A stretch of DNA of 64,000 nt from Mesostigma viride (lineage: Eukaryota; Streptophyta; Mesostigmatophyceae; Mesostigmatales; Mesostigmataceae), in NCBI GenBank assembly GCA_009746045.1, contig RPFO01000299.1:520001-584000 (forward strand), given 5' to 3'. Both the position numbers and the translations under genes were made by a program. Shown one piece after another: positions 51,911-62,200 of this stretch. Position 1 is the stretch's first letter. Each line of letters starts with the position of its first letter. The notes beneath the pieces were generated by a model. It did no database searches. It was not told the DNA's origin and saw only the letters and a list, made by a program, of their open reading frames with translations.

Positions 51911-54900
51911 CTAGCAATAGTCGTCGTCATTGTCATCCGCGCCGCCCGCCTCCTTGGCTTTGTCCTTCTTGTGCAGGTTCTGCGCCTTGTACATGTCGAC
52001 CACCTGGCTCGCGTTCGTCGCGTCCTCCGGCTTCTTGTCCTCGCGGACGCGCAGGAACCGGGGAAAGCGCAGCGCAATGCCCTTGCCCGACTCCACCTGG
52101 CCCATCGCCGCGTGGTGGACCGGGCTGATCGACAGATCCGCCGCCTTGACCTCCCACACCTGGCGTGTGTCGAAAAACACGTCCGGGCGCAGGTTATCGT
52201 CAAAGTGGTAGTACCCCCTGGGCGCCTCGATGATGCTTTCCTCCAGCCCCTTGAGCAGGGAGTCCAGGTCCTCCTCCTTGAACCCCGTCCCCACCTTGCA
52301 GATGCTCTGCCACGCCTCGCTCTCCTCGTCGTAGCACGCGAGCAGGAACGCGCCGTAGCGGCCCGTGCGCTTGCCCTTGCCGTAGTACGCGCCGATCGGG
52401 ACCAGGTCGAGCGAGTCGCCCAGCTCATCCATGTAATCCTTCTTGAGCTTGAGCCAGTTGAGTGAGCGCCGCGACGGCTCGTAGCTGGCGTCCGTGTCGA
52501 GCGTCTTGATGATAAGCCCCTCGCAGTTGCCCGCGATGGACTCGGTGAGGAACTTTTGGATGTCGTCCAGCTCGCTGCTTGTCATCTGGATCGCCAATAG
52601 GAACTCGCCAGGGACCTCCCGGAACGACGCTTTAAGCTTCTCGCGGCGCTGGCGCAGCGGTATCTGGAGTAGCGACTCCCCGTTCAGATATAAGATGTCG
52701 AACGCAAACAGGCACACGGCCACCTTGATGTCCTCCTCCTTGACGTCCTTGCGCGCGCGCTTGCTCAGCTCCTGGAACGGTAGGATCTTGCCCGCGCCGC
52801 GGTCAAACCCGACCGCCTCCGCATCGATTACCACCGACGTCACGCCGGGCTGCAAGTACGTGCTCATGCTGCGCACGATGTCCGGGAACTTCTCCGTGTT
52901 GTCCTCTGCGTTGCGGCTGTAGATGTGCACCGCCCCGCCCTCCAGCACGTGCACCTGCGCGCGCTCACCGTCGTACTTGTACTCGCACGTGAACTCGCCC
53001 TGGTCCGCGAACCGCGTCAATATCTCCTGCACGCCCGTCGTGGGCTTGGCGAGCATGGGCCGGATCGGCACCCCCGGCGTGAAGTGGCAGTGGGCCGGCA
53101 GGGCGTCCACCCCGTGCTGGATGAGCGCGGGAACCACGCAGCCATAGTCCGGCAGCTCGGAATACACCTGCTTGATAACCCTCACGGCCTCCTCCATCCT
53201 GGCCTCCAGCTCCACCAGTGACACCTTGGCCTTCTTCTTCCTTCCCTGGTCACCACCTCCCTCCACGCCATCCCCCCCCCCCTTTCCCTTGCCTGCCGGC
53301 TCCCCGTTGTTCCCCTTACCCCCCTCCTCTAACTGCTGGCACCGCAGCTCATGCATCACGGCGGCCTCCGCCAGCGCCGCGAGCACGGTCTGCTCGGCGA
53401 GGCCGATGCGCATCTTGCCCTGCAGGTGACGCACCAGGTACTTTGCCTCACTCTCCCTCGCGGCCGAGAGCAGCGCGGTGATCTTCCCGATCTTCTTCTC
53501 CATGCTGTCCTTCCCCGCGGACGCAGCAATCGCACGGAACTCCTCCAGCACCTTGGCCGCGGTGAGCGGCTTAGGCGTGCTGAACGTCAGGCGAGTCTGC
53601 TTCCCCCTGGACTGCTGCGCGACCAGGCCCAGGTCACCCACCTCCCGTACATCAGCAGAGAGAGCCTTGACGTCCCGCGCGGTGGCCTTGGCGAGGGCCT
53701 TGAGAAGCGAGGCCTCTCCGATGCCTAGCTCGATGCCCGCGTGCGGCGCCGCCACGCGGTTGACCGAGAGCCACACGATGGGCGAGAGGTCGCCAGGTGT
53801 TGTCGCCAGGACGGTCCGGAACATGTTGCAGAGCAGCTCAGTCATGCCCAGCCGACCGCTGGTACCTTCGATCGCATCAAACGTGCGCGCGACAAACAAA
53901 TAGGGGACCGGCTCGCCGGGCTTCCAGTCCAGGGGGGCTGATGCCGGGTCAAACTGCGCCAGACGGGCCACATGATCAGACATCCCGTTGGGCTTCCCCT
54001 TGGTGGCGGCAGGTGCCTTCTTGGTGGCAGCTGCCACCCTCTTTTTCGTGGCGCCCCCAGGGGCTGCGGCCGCACCCGTGTCACCATCAATCTCTGCGAC
54101 ATCCTCCTTGTCCTCCTCGTCGGATGCCAGCTCATCCTCCAGCGCGGCAGGGGACGGGAATGAGGCCTCCTTCTCCTTTTGTATGGAAGTCGCCAGGGCC
54201 AGCAACTCGTCCTTCTTTGTCAGCCCCTTGGAAGTGCCGCTCTTTGAAGACTTGGCCGCCTTGGGGCTGCCTTCCCCCTTGGAAGCCATGGACTTCTTAG
54301 GGCTGCCCGATCCTTTTGCCATGGACCTCTTCTTGGGAGAAGGGGGCGAGCTTGCGGCTGGTTCCGTGGGCAGGTCATCCATCGGCACATCTCCCTTGGT
54401 GGGGCTGGCAGCATCTTGGTCGCAAAGCGAGTCATCGGGCACAACCGCGGCGCTGGTTGCGAGCTTGCTGTCCCCAGTTTTGCGCAGCCGCTTCGGTTGC
54501 TTCGTGGCAACTCCGTCCTTCGCTGCCTCGCCTGCGGTGGCGTCGGCAGCGCTCGCATCATGGGTCGACGGGGATGCAGCGGCAGCAGCGCGAGCATCGG
54601 CGCTGTCAACAAGCGTGGCAGGCTGGACCTTTCGCTTCGCGGGAGGTCCGTTACTGGCTGAAGCCGGCGGGTTCTTCTCCGTTAGCGGCTCCTTCGGTAA
54701 CGCCGCGGTTTCCGTGGGAAGGACCGCTGCCTCCTGAACAATGTCTTCCTTGCCTACCGGGTTCGCCACGCCCGCGTCGGAAGCCGGCTCTGCGGTGGCC
54801 TCTACATCTGTTGCCTTCTTCCCGAAAAAGGACTTGATTGACCTCTGCAGACCCTGCGCGTGTGAAGGGTCTTTTCCTCCGAAAAACTTGTGAATAGAAG

Positions 54901-55135
54901 CCTGCTTCATCTCGTTGGCCCCAAGAGTCCTGTTGGCTCCGGATGCAGCCCGGGGGCGCCAAGCAAACGACCTACCACTGGTGACGACCTCGCGATGAAT
55001 AACCCTTTTAAAGCTTATCGGATGCCTGGTGCTGGAACAGATGGGGAGCTGCTCAGAAGCCCAGCTGGCGGAATTGACTCGCAACGCTAACATGCGCACT
55101 ATGGCAACGGCCCTCCCAACAGTTCGCATGCACAA
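51911..55135 (-). CDS. LIG1: DNA ligase I, ATP-dependent
   Basis: An intronless 1074-residue frame. The N-terminus (MCMRTVGRAVAIVRMLALRV) is Arg-rich and lacks acidic residues, like a mitochondrial presequence. An internal Met76 (54908-54910) immediately precedes QASIHKFF, a PCNA-interacting PIP box, and a second PIP-like QRSIKSFF lies at 97-104. Residues about 105-400 are low-complexity Lys/Ser/Ala/Pro/Glu. The DNA-binding domain follows, then the adenylation domain with KYDGER (nucleotidyl Lys720), VIDAEAVGFD, LIIKTLD and LNWLKLKKDY. The OB-fold domain has GAYYGKGKRTGRYGAFLLAC and CKVGTGF, ending in RFPRFLRVREDK and an acidic tail. It seals nicks after replication and repair. Alternative starts for mitochondrial and nuclear forms are known for plant LIG1 and would fit here. 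Confidence 0.95.
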   Translation of the reverse strand: MCMRTVGRAVAIVRMLALRVNSASWASEQLPICSSTRHPISFKRVIHREVVTSGRSFAWRPRAASGANRTLGANEMKQASIHKFFGGKDPSHAQGLQRSIKSFFGKKATDVEATAEPASDAGVANPVGKEDIVQEAAVLPTETAALPKEPLTEKNPPASASNGPPAKRKVQPATLVDSADARAAAAASPSTHDASAADATAGEAAKDGVATKQPKRLRKTGDSKLATSAAVVPDDSLCDQDAASPTKGDVPMDDLPTEPAASSPPSPKKRSMAKGSGSPKKSMASKGEGSPKAAKSSKSGTSKGLTKKDELLALATSIQKEKEASFPSPAALEDELASDEEDKEDVAEIDGDTGAAAAPGGATKKRVAAATKKAPAATKGKPNGMSDHVARLAQFDPASAPLDWKPGEPVPYLFVARTFDAIEGTSGRLGMTELLCNMFRTVLATTPGDLSPIVWLSVNRVAAPHAGIELGIGEASLLKALAKATARDVKALSADVREVGDLGLVAQQSRGKQTRLTFSTPKPLTAAKVLEEFRAIAASAGKDSMEKKIGKITALLSAARESEAKYLVRHLQGKMRIGLAEQTVLAALAEAAVMHELRCQQLEEGGKGNNGEPAGKGKGGGDGVEGGGDQGRKKKAKVSLVELEARMEEAVRVIKQVYSELPDYGCVVPALIQHGVDALPAHCHFTPGVPIRPMLAKPTTGVQEILTRFADQGEFTCEYKYDGERAQVHVLEGGAVHIYSRNAEDNTEKFPDIVRSMSTYLQPGVTSVVIDAEAVGFDRGAGKILPFQELSKRARKDVKEEDIKVAVCLFAFDILYLNGESLLQIPLRQRREKLKASFREVPGEFLLAIQMTSSELDDIQKFLTESIAGNCEGLIIKTLDTDASYEPSRRSLNWLKLKKDYMDELGDSLDLVPIGAYYGKGKRTGRYGAFLLACYDEESEAWQSICKVGTGFKEEDLDSLLKGLEESIIEAPRGYYHFDDNLRPDVFFDTRQVWEVKAADLSISPVHHAAMGQVESGKGIALRFPRFLRVREDKKPEDATNASQVVDMYKAQNLHKKDKAKEAGGADDNDDDYC

Positions 55136-56289
55136 GGCCTAGAACAAGACGGAGGCGGCCGCTATTGCTCACGCCTTGTTGCATTTGGCCAAAAGAGCGG
55201 CCCAAAACGAGCATATCTTGAGTAATTGACGCCCTATTTCAGTCTTAATCCGCAACTTGCCGCCTGAGATGCATCGCAGGCGAAAATTGGACATGCCGCG
55301 GACTGAGGCTTTTTGTAAACAGCCAGGTGCGCGGGAAATTGATGTGGCGGTTTCCCGGGCACTTGGGACTCGGGTTGTTGACGTCTTGTTGTTGCCCAGT
55401 GCCCACGCCGCACATGGGCAGCAGGGATGGGAGAACAAGTACGTACTGTACCATCTGCTGCCCATGTGCGGCGTGGGACACAACAACAACAACATCAACA
55501 ACAACAACTGTACCATCTAGAAGCTCTGTACAAGCACACTGCGCTCTGAACAAGTGGAAACGGACAACCGGTTCCAACTTCCAACCTGTTACAACGCTAC
55601 AAGCTCAAGTCGTATCCGTTGTCATCAGAACCCCAGTTGCATCTGGGATGCAACGCAGGGATGCAACGTAAATTAAGTAAGTAAGTAACATGTGGATTGG
55701 CCGGTGCTCCACAAACACCTTATGGATTGGCTGATACGACTTTCCCATTTTACACTCATGAAAAAAATTTGGATAATGGAAATACCCACTAATTGCCGGC
55801 TCTTGCAGGCGTAGGAAACAAATTCAACTTTTAGGAAAAGTATGTAAAATACATATATGTAAAAACTAAAAAGCCCATCCATCCTTGATCCATCAGCTGA
55901 TTCTTTGTGGTAAAGTGGACTCAACGGTCATTATGCTGGCATATCAGTCTGGCGCTGCGCTGGGAACGAACGTAAAAATAACTGGTTTCCACCATTTCGG
56001 TCACTGGTGTCCCAGAAATCATATAAGTCACAGCTATGGATTCCACCATGCGAATTCTCCGATAGGGAGAGATCTCCTCGCAAGTCGGAGAGGGGACGAT
56101 CGATGAAATCTGGAAATTTTTCAATGTATTGATGTCATGAATTTGGTAGCGTGGCCGGCTCAATGTGTTTTCTGTCTGCATGCAGACAGAAGCGCCTACC
56201 ACCAAATAGAAGTGGTGGTGGTTAGCGGGAGCCTGAGGGAGGTTTAGGATGGAAGCGGTCGGTATTTTACATTATCTTATTAGCGATTA
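55136..56289. promoter_or_regulatory. Divergent intergenic region, ligase and dynein
   Basis: 1.15 kb between two divergently transcribed genes, so it should hold both promoters. No clear TATA box can be tied to either start. A strong inverted repeat lies at 55402-55477. AAGTAAGTAAGTAAC repeats (55674 on) and an AT-rich stretch (55840-55875) are present. Short open frames on both strands look spurious. Confidence 0.5.
55402..55477. other. 23-bp inverted repeat (hairpin)
   Basis: Arms 55402-55424 (starting CCCACGCCGCACATGGGCAG) and 55455-55477 are exact reverse complements, separated by 30 bases. Outside the arms, TTGTTGTTG on the left faces CAACAACAAC on the right, extending the imperfect pairing. 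Could form a long cruciform or RNA hairpin. Confidence 0.85.
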
Positions 56290-59200
56290 ATGAGCCCTTT
56301 GCCTACCTCTGGGATGGACGACCCGCCTCGAGCGGCAAGTCCCCGGGGTACGAAGCATACCTTGGAGCCATTGTCTCACTCGCAAGGCGGGCGCGGGGAC
56401 GAATATAATGGAGTGCAAGGCATTCGCTATGAACAGGAACGGGCGCGGTCAACGGGAGGGCATCGATCACCTCTCGCAGGAAAACTATATCTCAAAGTCG
56501 GAGGCTCTCCACCGGTGTCTCCGCAAGGTCCCAGGAAAAGCAGCGGTATGGCCAATTCAGCCGCTGGCGTGGTGCCAGGCAGCCCGTTGTCTCCCCCGGG
56601 CACGTTCAACCGGTCTAGCGCTCTCTCCCCACCAGCGAAGAAGGCGTACACCGTCAAGAAGTTGCCTCCCCTAGAGAAGAGCGCCTGTGGGAGGATAGTA
56701 TCCCAATATCAATCCGATGACCCCACCGCGAGTGCTGTGGAGGAACAGCTCCGCATCCACCGCGGGGAGAAGCCAGGGAAGCTGCCCCCGCTGGGCGGCG
56801 GAGATGCCGGCGACGCCACCATGGTCGACGCGCAGCACTCACATCGCTCTGCGCGTCCCGGCACTCCCAACAAGGGCGTCGACGTGAGCGCGGACAAGGC
56901 GCGCCCCGGCGACGGCGTGGGCACCGCGTACATCTCCCTAATGTACGCGCTCAAGCAGTACCCCTCCAGCATGGAGTTCGTGTACCTGCGGCGCGCGTAC
57001 ATCGACCGCACGAGCTACAACCCCTACGCACTCGAGGTGGTCCCCTTCCACATGCTGGACCCGAACGACTTCTACACGATGAGCTCGCGCGGGATCACAC
57101 ACTATGTGGACGGCGGCAACGCCGACTTCACCTCCCTGGAGCAGTACGAGCGCGAGTACGAGCTGTTCCACGCGATGACCCAGCTCAAGGTCTTCCGGAA
57201 GTTCCGCTCCTGGAAGGGCTTCTCCCTGTGGCGCCGCGCGGTCCGCCGCACCAAGCTCGCGCGCGCACGCACGCAGCTGGAGAAGAACCTCTTCTCTCTC
57301 AACCCGATCTTCCAGGTGTCCATGGGCCGCGTGCGCCAGCTCTGCTTCGGCCTAAGCTGTGTGCGGCTGCACCAGCTGGTCACGGGGCTCATGTACTCGC
57401 TGCGTGACTTTCTGGCCGCGCAGCACGAGCAGCAGGACAACGTCTCGCAGCAGCTTGCTAGCTTTGCCGCTGACACGCTCGCCGCGGTCAAGTCGGCGTG
57501 CCTCTCCGCGCTCGACCAGCTCGAGCAGCGGCTCAACGACTTCTACAACAAGGGAGACGAGGGGGCCGACCTGATCGGGGGCGGGACAGGGACCCTGGCA
57601 GGCAGCGGCGGTGGCGTAGGCCGCGCGACGGCCCGCCCGAGCATTCTGGCGGCCGCGGTCAAGAAGGCGAACGACGAGGACAACTACGCGTTCACAATCG
57701 CTGCAGCCAGCCGCAGCGAGCAGCGCAAGCTGCTCTGCTACGTGAAGATGTGCGACTACATGATCTGTGACACGCTGCACGGGCTGCTGGTGCGCTCCGC
57801 GGCGGACCTGCTCGCCGCCACCGCGCAGGCCAAGGTGCTGGAGGAGCACCTGGCCAAGGCCAAGGCATCAGGGTGGCGGCCGGAGAGCACATGGAAGATG
57901 GGGGGGAGCGCGCCGGCCGGGGAGGCCAAGGAGCAAGCCAAGGGGGGGGACGACAACATGGAGGTGGATGGGGGGAAGGGTGCTGCGGCGGTGGGGGCCA
58001 GCCCTGCGGATGCCAGCAAGCATGGTGCCGGCGACCAGAGCCATCGCAGCGGGGCCGAGACGGACCGCAGCAAGGGAGCAGGCGGGTCCAGTCCGGGGGT
58101 CTCGTCCAATGGTGTCAAGCCCGCGGTGAACCCGTACACCGAGGTGGACATCGCGCCTCTGTTTGTGGTGGAGGTTCTGTTTGAGGGCGGGTCGCTCCAG
58201 TTCAGCCCCAGCGAGGGCGAGTTCCAGGACGCTCTCAACCACGTGCTGCGTGGGTTCATCGACACGCTGTCGACCGTCACTCGCCTGCTCCACCAGCAGG
58301 AGCTGATGCATCACGTGTCGGAGGCAGGTCTGGTGGACATGGAGAGCGCAGCCAGCCTGGCGGAGCTGATCGAGGATGACAAGTACGAGGAGCTGGTGGA
58401 TGAGGTCAAGGGGTCGCTCACGGCTGCTTTCCACACTGCCGAGGAGTTCAAGGCAGTGTACGCGCCCTACTGCAAGATGGTCATGGAGAACGAGGTGGTG
58501 GATTTCGATGCCATGAAGGCGGACTACGAGGCAGGCCGGCGCACGCTCGCGGATTTCCGGACGGACATGCAGAAGTTCCTGGATCAGGAGCGCGATATCC
58601 GGGAGATTGCCGAGGAGTCGCGCGTGGGCATCCTCAAGATCGACAGCCGGCAGCTCAAGCAGACGTTCCTGCCCAGCCCGCAACGGTGCCTGGCGGCGCT
58701 GCACGCTCTGCTCCCTCGGCTGGCCCACGAGATGTTCTCGGCGTTCATGGAGGAGATCCATGACGCGACCGCCAAGCTGACCGCCACGCTGGACAGCGTG
58801 GAGGACTTTGTGGCGCAGATGGACTTTGTGGCTGAAGTGCAGGCGCGGCAGAAGGCGCTGGAGGAGCGGCTGGTGGAGATCACGCACCTCCACGAGATCA
58901 TGGAGGAGTTTGAGGTGCCGCTCCCGGACCTGCAGCACGCGGCGTACCAGACGCTGAACCCGGACTTCAATGCGTTCAAGGCCGCGCTGGAGGACGCGGA
59001 GACGCAGCGGGAGGACAACGTGATGCGCTTCTCGGGGGATCTGGACCGGCAGGCCGAGGTGCGGCGTGGCAGGGGGTGGCAGTGCTGCTTCCTGTGCACT
59101 TGGACACGCACGCATGCATGCACACATGAAATGCACATGCACATGCATGCACATGCACAAGACAGGTCCCCCTTCGGTTCTTTTGTGTTTTGCGTTATTA

Positions 59201-62200
59201 TCAATTGTTTTATTTCTCGTTTCCTTTTCCTTATCCCTGGTGTGAGCGCTTGTGTTCTGCAGGGGTTGGTGGTGTTGTGTGGGTAGAAGGTTTACCTGCT
59301 GTTTTGTCTCACTATGTGCCACTATTTGCCACACATTTCGTAATGCAAGGACCTCCCTGCACTCTACACGTGGCCATAAATACCGGCTCATGAGGCTGCA
59401 TGCTGCCCCCTTGCGTGTGCCCTGTCGAAACCCCTCTCCTTCCCCCCCCTCCCTTCTCCCCCCCCGCAGGAGATTGCTCGTGAGGGCAAGGTGATCCGCA
59501 ACGACGCGCAGCACGAGATGATCCTGGACGAGATGTCGGAGGTAGACATGGTGCTCGAGTACCTGACCAAGCTGGCCGAGCGCGTGCGCCAGCAGCAGGC
59601 GGCAGCCAAGAGCGTGATCAAGTACCAGCGCATGTTCGCGGTGTTGGAGAGCAAGTACGAGGAACTCGATGAGACAGCCGCCGAGGTGGAGCTCAAGCTG
59701 TCCATGTGGCAGGCGCTGGTGGACTGGGAGGGCCTGACCGCCGCGTGGGTGGGCCAGACGCTGCGCTCGATCGACACGGCCGCGATGGAGGAGAAGGTGG
59801 CTCGCTACCACAAGCTGTGCTACAAGCTGGAGCGGGGGCTCCCGCCCAACAAAGTCGTGCCCCAGCTCTCGCGCATGGTGACCGAGTTCAAGGAGACGCT
59901 CCCGGTCATCCAGGCGCTGCGCAACCCGGCGCTCAAGCCGCGACACTGGGACAAGATCGAGGGGATCATCGGGGAGCCCGGGATATCGGGCGAGGGCGTC
60001 ACGCTGGGCAAGCTGCTGGAGCTCAAGGTCATGCAGTTCAAGGACGCGCTACAGAACGTGTCCACGGAGGCCACGCAGGTGAGGGGGGGGAGGATGAAGA
60101 AGTTGGGGTGGGGGTGGGGGGGAGAGGAAGGGAAGATGTGGGGCATTTGACGGGGTTGTCTTGGCAGGCAACTTTTGGCTGCTTGTTTGCTTGTTTGCCT
60201 GTTTGCCTGCTTATTTTTGTTTGCTTTCCAGCCTGCCGACCTTGATGTATGCCGCATGCTTGTGTTTCTCTCAGTCGTGGAATTCGTTTCCCTGTGCTGC
60301 ACCGGTCAGTATACTTTGCCATGCGGCGCGCCATCCAAGGGCTTACACTTTGGATGGTCAGGACGTGCCCCCGTTGTTGCTGTGATCGCAGCCAGCATGT
60401 CAGCTGTGTCTCTCTCCTCGGTGTCCTCTGCCGGACCCCTCACACTAGCACCGCACATGCGACACACCCGTCATGCGTGGTGGTTGACCTTTTCATTTCC
60501 TTTCGTCCCTTTTCGTCTGCACCCGCAGGAGACGACACTGGAGGAGCTGCTACAGAAGGTGGCGCACAAGTGGCAGGACATCGACCTGGTCATCATGCCG
60601 TACAAGGACTACAAGGACACGTTCATCCTGGGAGGCATCGAGGACGTGATCGCGGCGCTCGAGGACAGCATGGTGACGATGACCACCATCACGTCCAGCC
60701 GCTACGTGGCCGGCATCCGGCACGAGGTCGAGAAGATGGAGAAGCAGCTTAAGACGTTCAGCGAGACGCTGGACGAGTGGCTCGCCTGCCAGAAGGCGTG
60801 GATGTACCTCGAGTCGATCTTCAGCGCGCCGGACATCCAGCGGCAGCTGCCCGCCGAGGCGAAAGCATTCTTCACGGTGGACAAGCAGCTTAAAGAGATC
60901 ATGTGGCGCACGCGCGACCGGTCCAACGCGCTGCAGGCGGGCACAACGCCCGGGTGGCACGAGATCTTCGTCAAGGCCAACGAGACGCTGGACCGTATCC
61001 AGAAGAACCTGGAGGATTACCTGGAGACCAAGCGCATGGCGTTCCCGCGATTCTACTTCCTGTCCAACGACGAGCTGCTGGAGATCCTGGCGCAGACGCG
61101 CAACGTGCAGGCAGTCCAGCCGCACATGTCCAAGTGCTTTGACGGCATGAAGAGCCTGGACTTTGGCGATGACCCGAAGAGCATCGACATCTTGGCGATG
61201 GTGTCCCCCGAGGGCGAGCGTGTGTCGCTGGGCAAGAACCTCAAGGCGCGCGGCAACGTGGAGGCCTGGCTGACCGCGGTGGAGCAGAGCATGGTGGCCT
61301 CGTTGCGGCGGCTCGCCAAGAAGGCGTTCCAGGAGTACCCGACCAAGGCGCGCCGCGAGTGGGTGCTGCACCAGCCCGCCCAGCTCGTGCTCATGATTTC
61401 GCAGGTCTACTGGGTGCGGGACCTGGTCGAGATGCTGACGTCTGCGGAGCCAACGCGCGGCCTCCAGCGGTACTTGTCCGTGTGCATCGCGCAGCTGTCG
61501 GACCTGTCGGCGCTCGTGCGAGGACAGCTGTCGTCGCTGCAGCGCAAGATCCTCGCCGCGCTCATCACGATCGATGTGCACGCGCGTGACATTGTGGACA
61601 ACCTCATCAAGGACAAGGTCACCTCGCCCAACGACTTTGGGTGGCAGATGCAGCTGCGCTACTCGTGGGAGGTGAGTGTGGATGACCTGGTCGTTGCCGG
61701 TTCGTCTGGGGAATCGCCTATAGAACGGCTGATAAAGTCGTCTCTGGGAAAAGCGTGCATGCATAGTTTTTCATGTGGACTTAGATTTCTATATTTCAAA
61801 CTGTCAATCGATGGGAGTGTTGCAATTAAGTACCTCCAATTTCAGCGAGATCTGCGCGTTAGACAGAAATGTTGGCGGTGGTGATCGGTGCTATTCACCC
61901 CCCCCAACCCCAAGCCCCCAACACACCTGATCGTGATGTGTCTTATGATGATGTGAGGTCTGATGTGGCCATGGTCCTGCGGCACTGCTCGTTCTTCTGT
62001 CACCTCTGCTGCCCCTGCGCAGGAGGCGACGGACGAGGCTTGCGTGCAGCAGGTGAGCGCGCGCTTCCTGTACGCGTACGAGTACCTGGGCGCGCAGTCC
62101 CGCCTCGTCGTCACCCCCATGACCGACCGCTGCTACATGACGCTCACCGGGGCGCTCCACCTCAAGCTGGGTGGCGCGCCCGCCGGGCCCGCGGGGACCG

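Noticed and set aside
53988-54737. Plus-strand 249-residue Ser/Ala-rich frame
   Set aside because: Antisense of the low-complexity N-terminal region of the ligase.
57868-59946. 692-residue minus-strand open frame
   Set aside because: Antisense of the GC-rich dynein exons and intron 1; Leu/Arg/His-rich with no domain.
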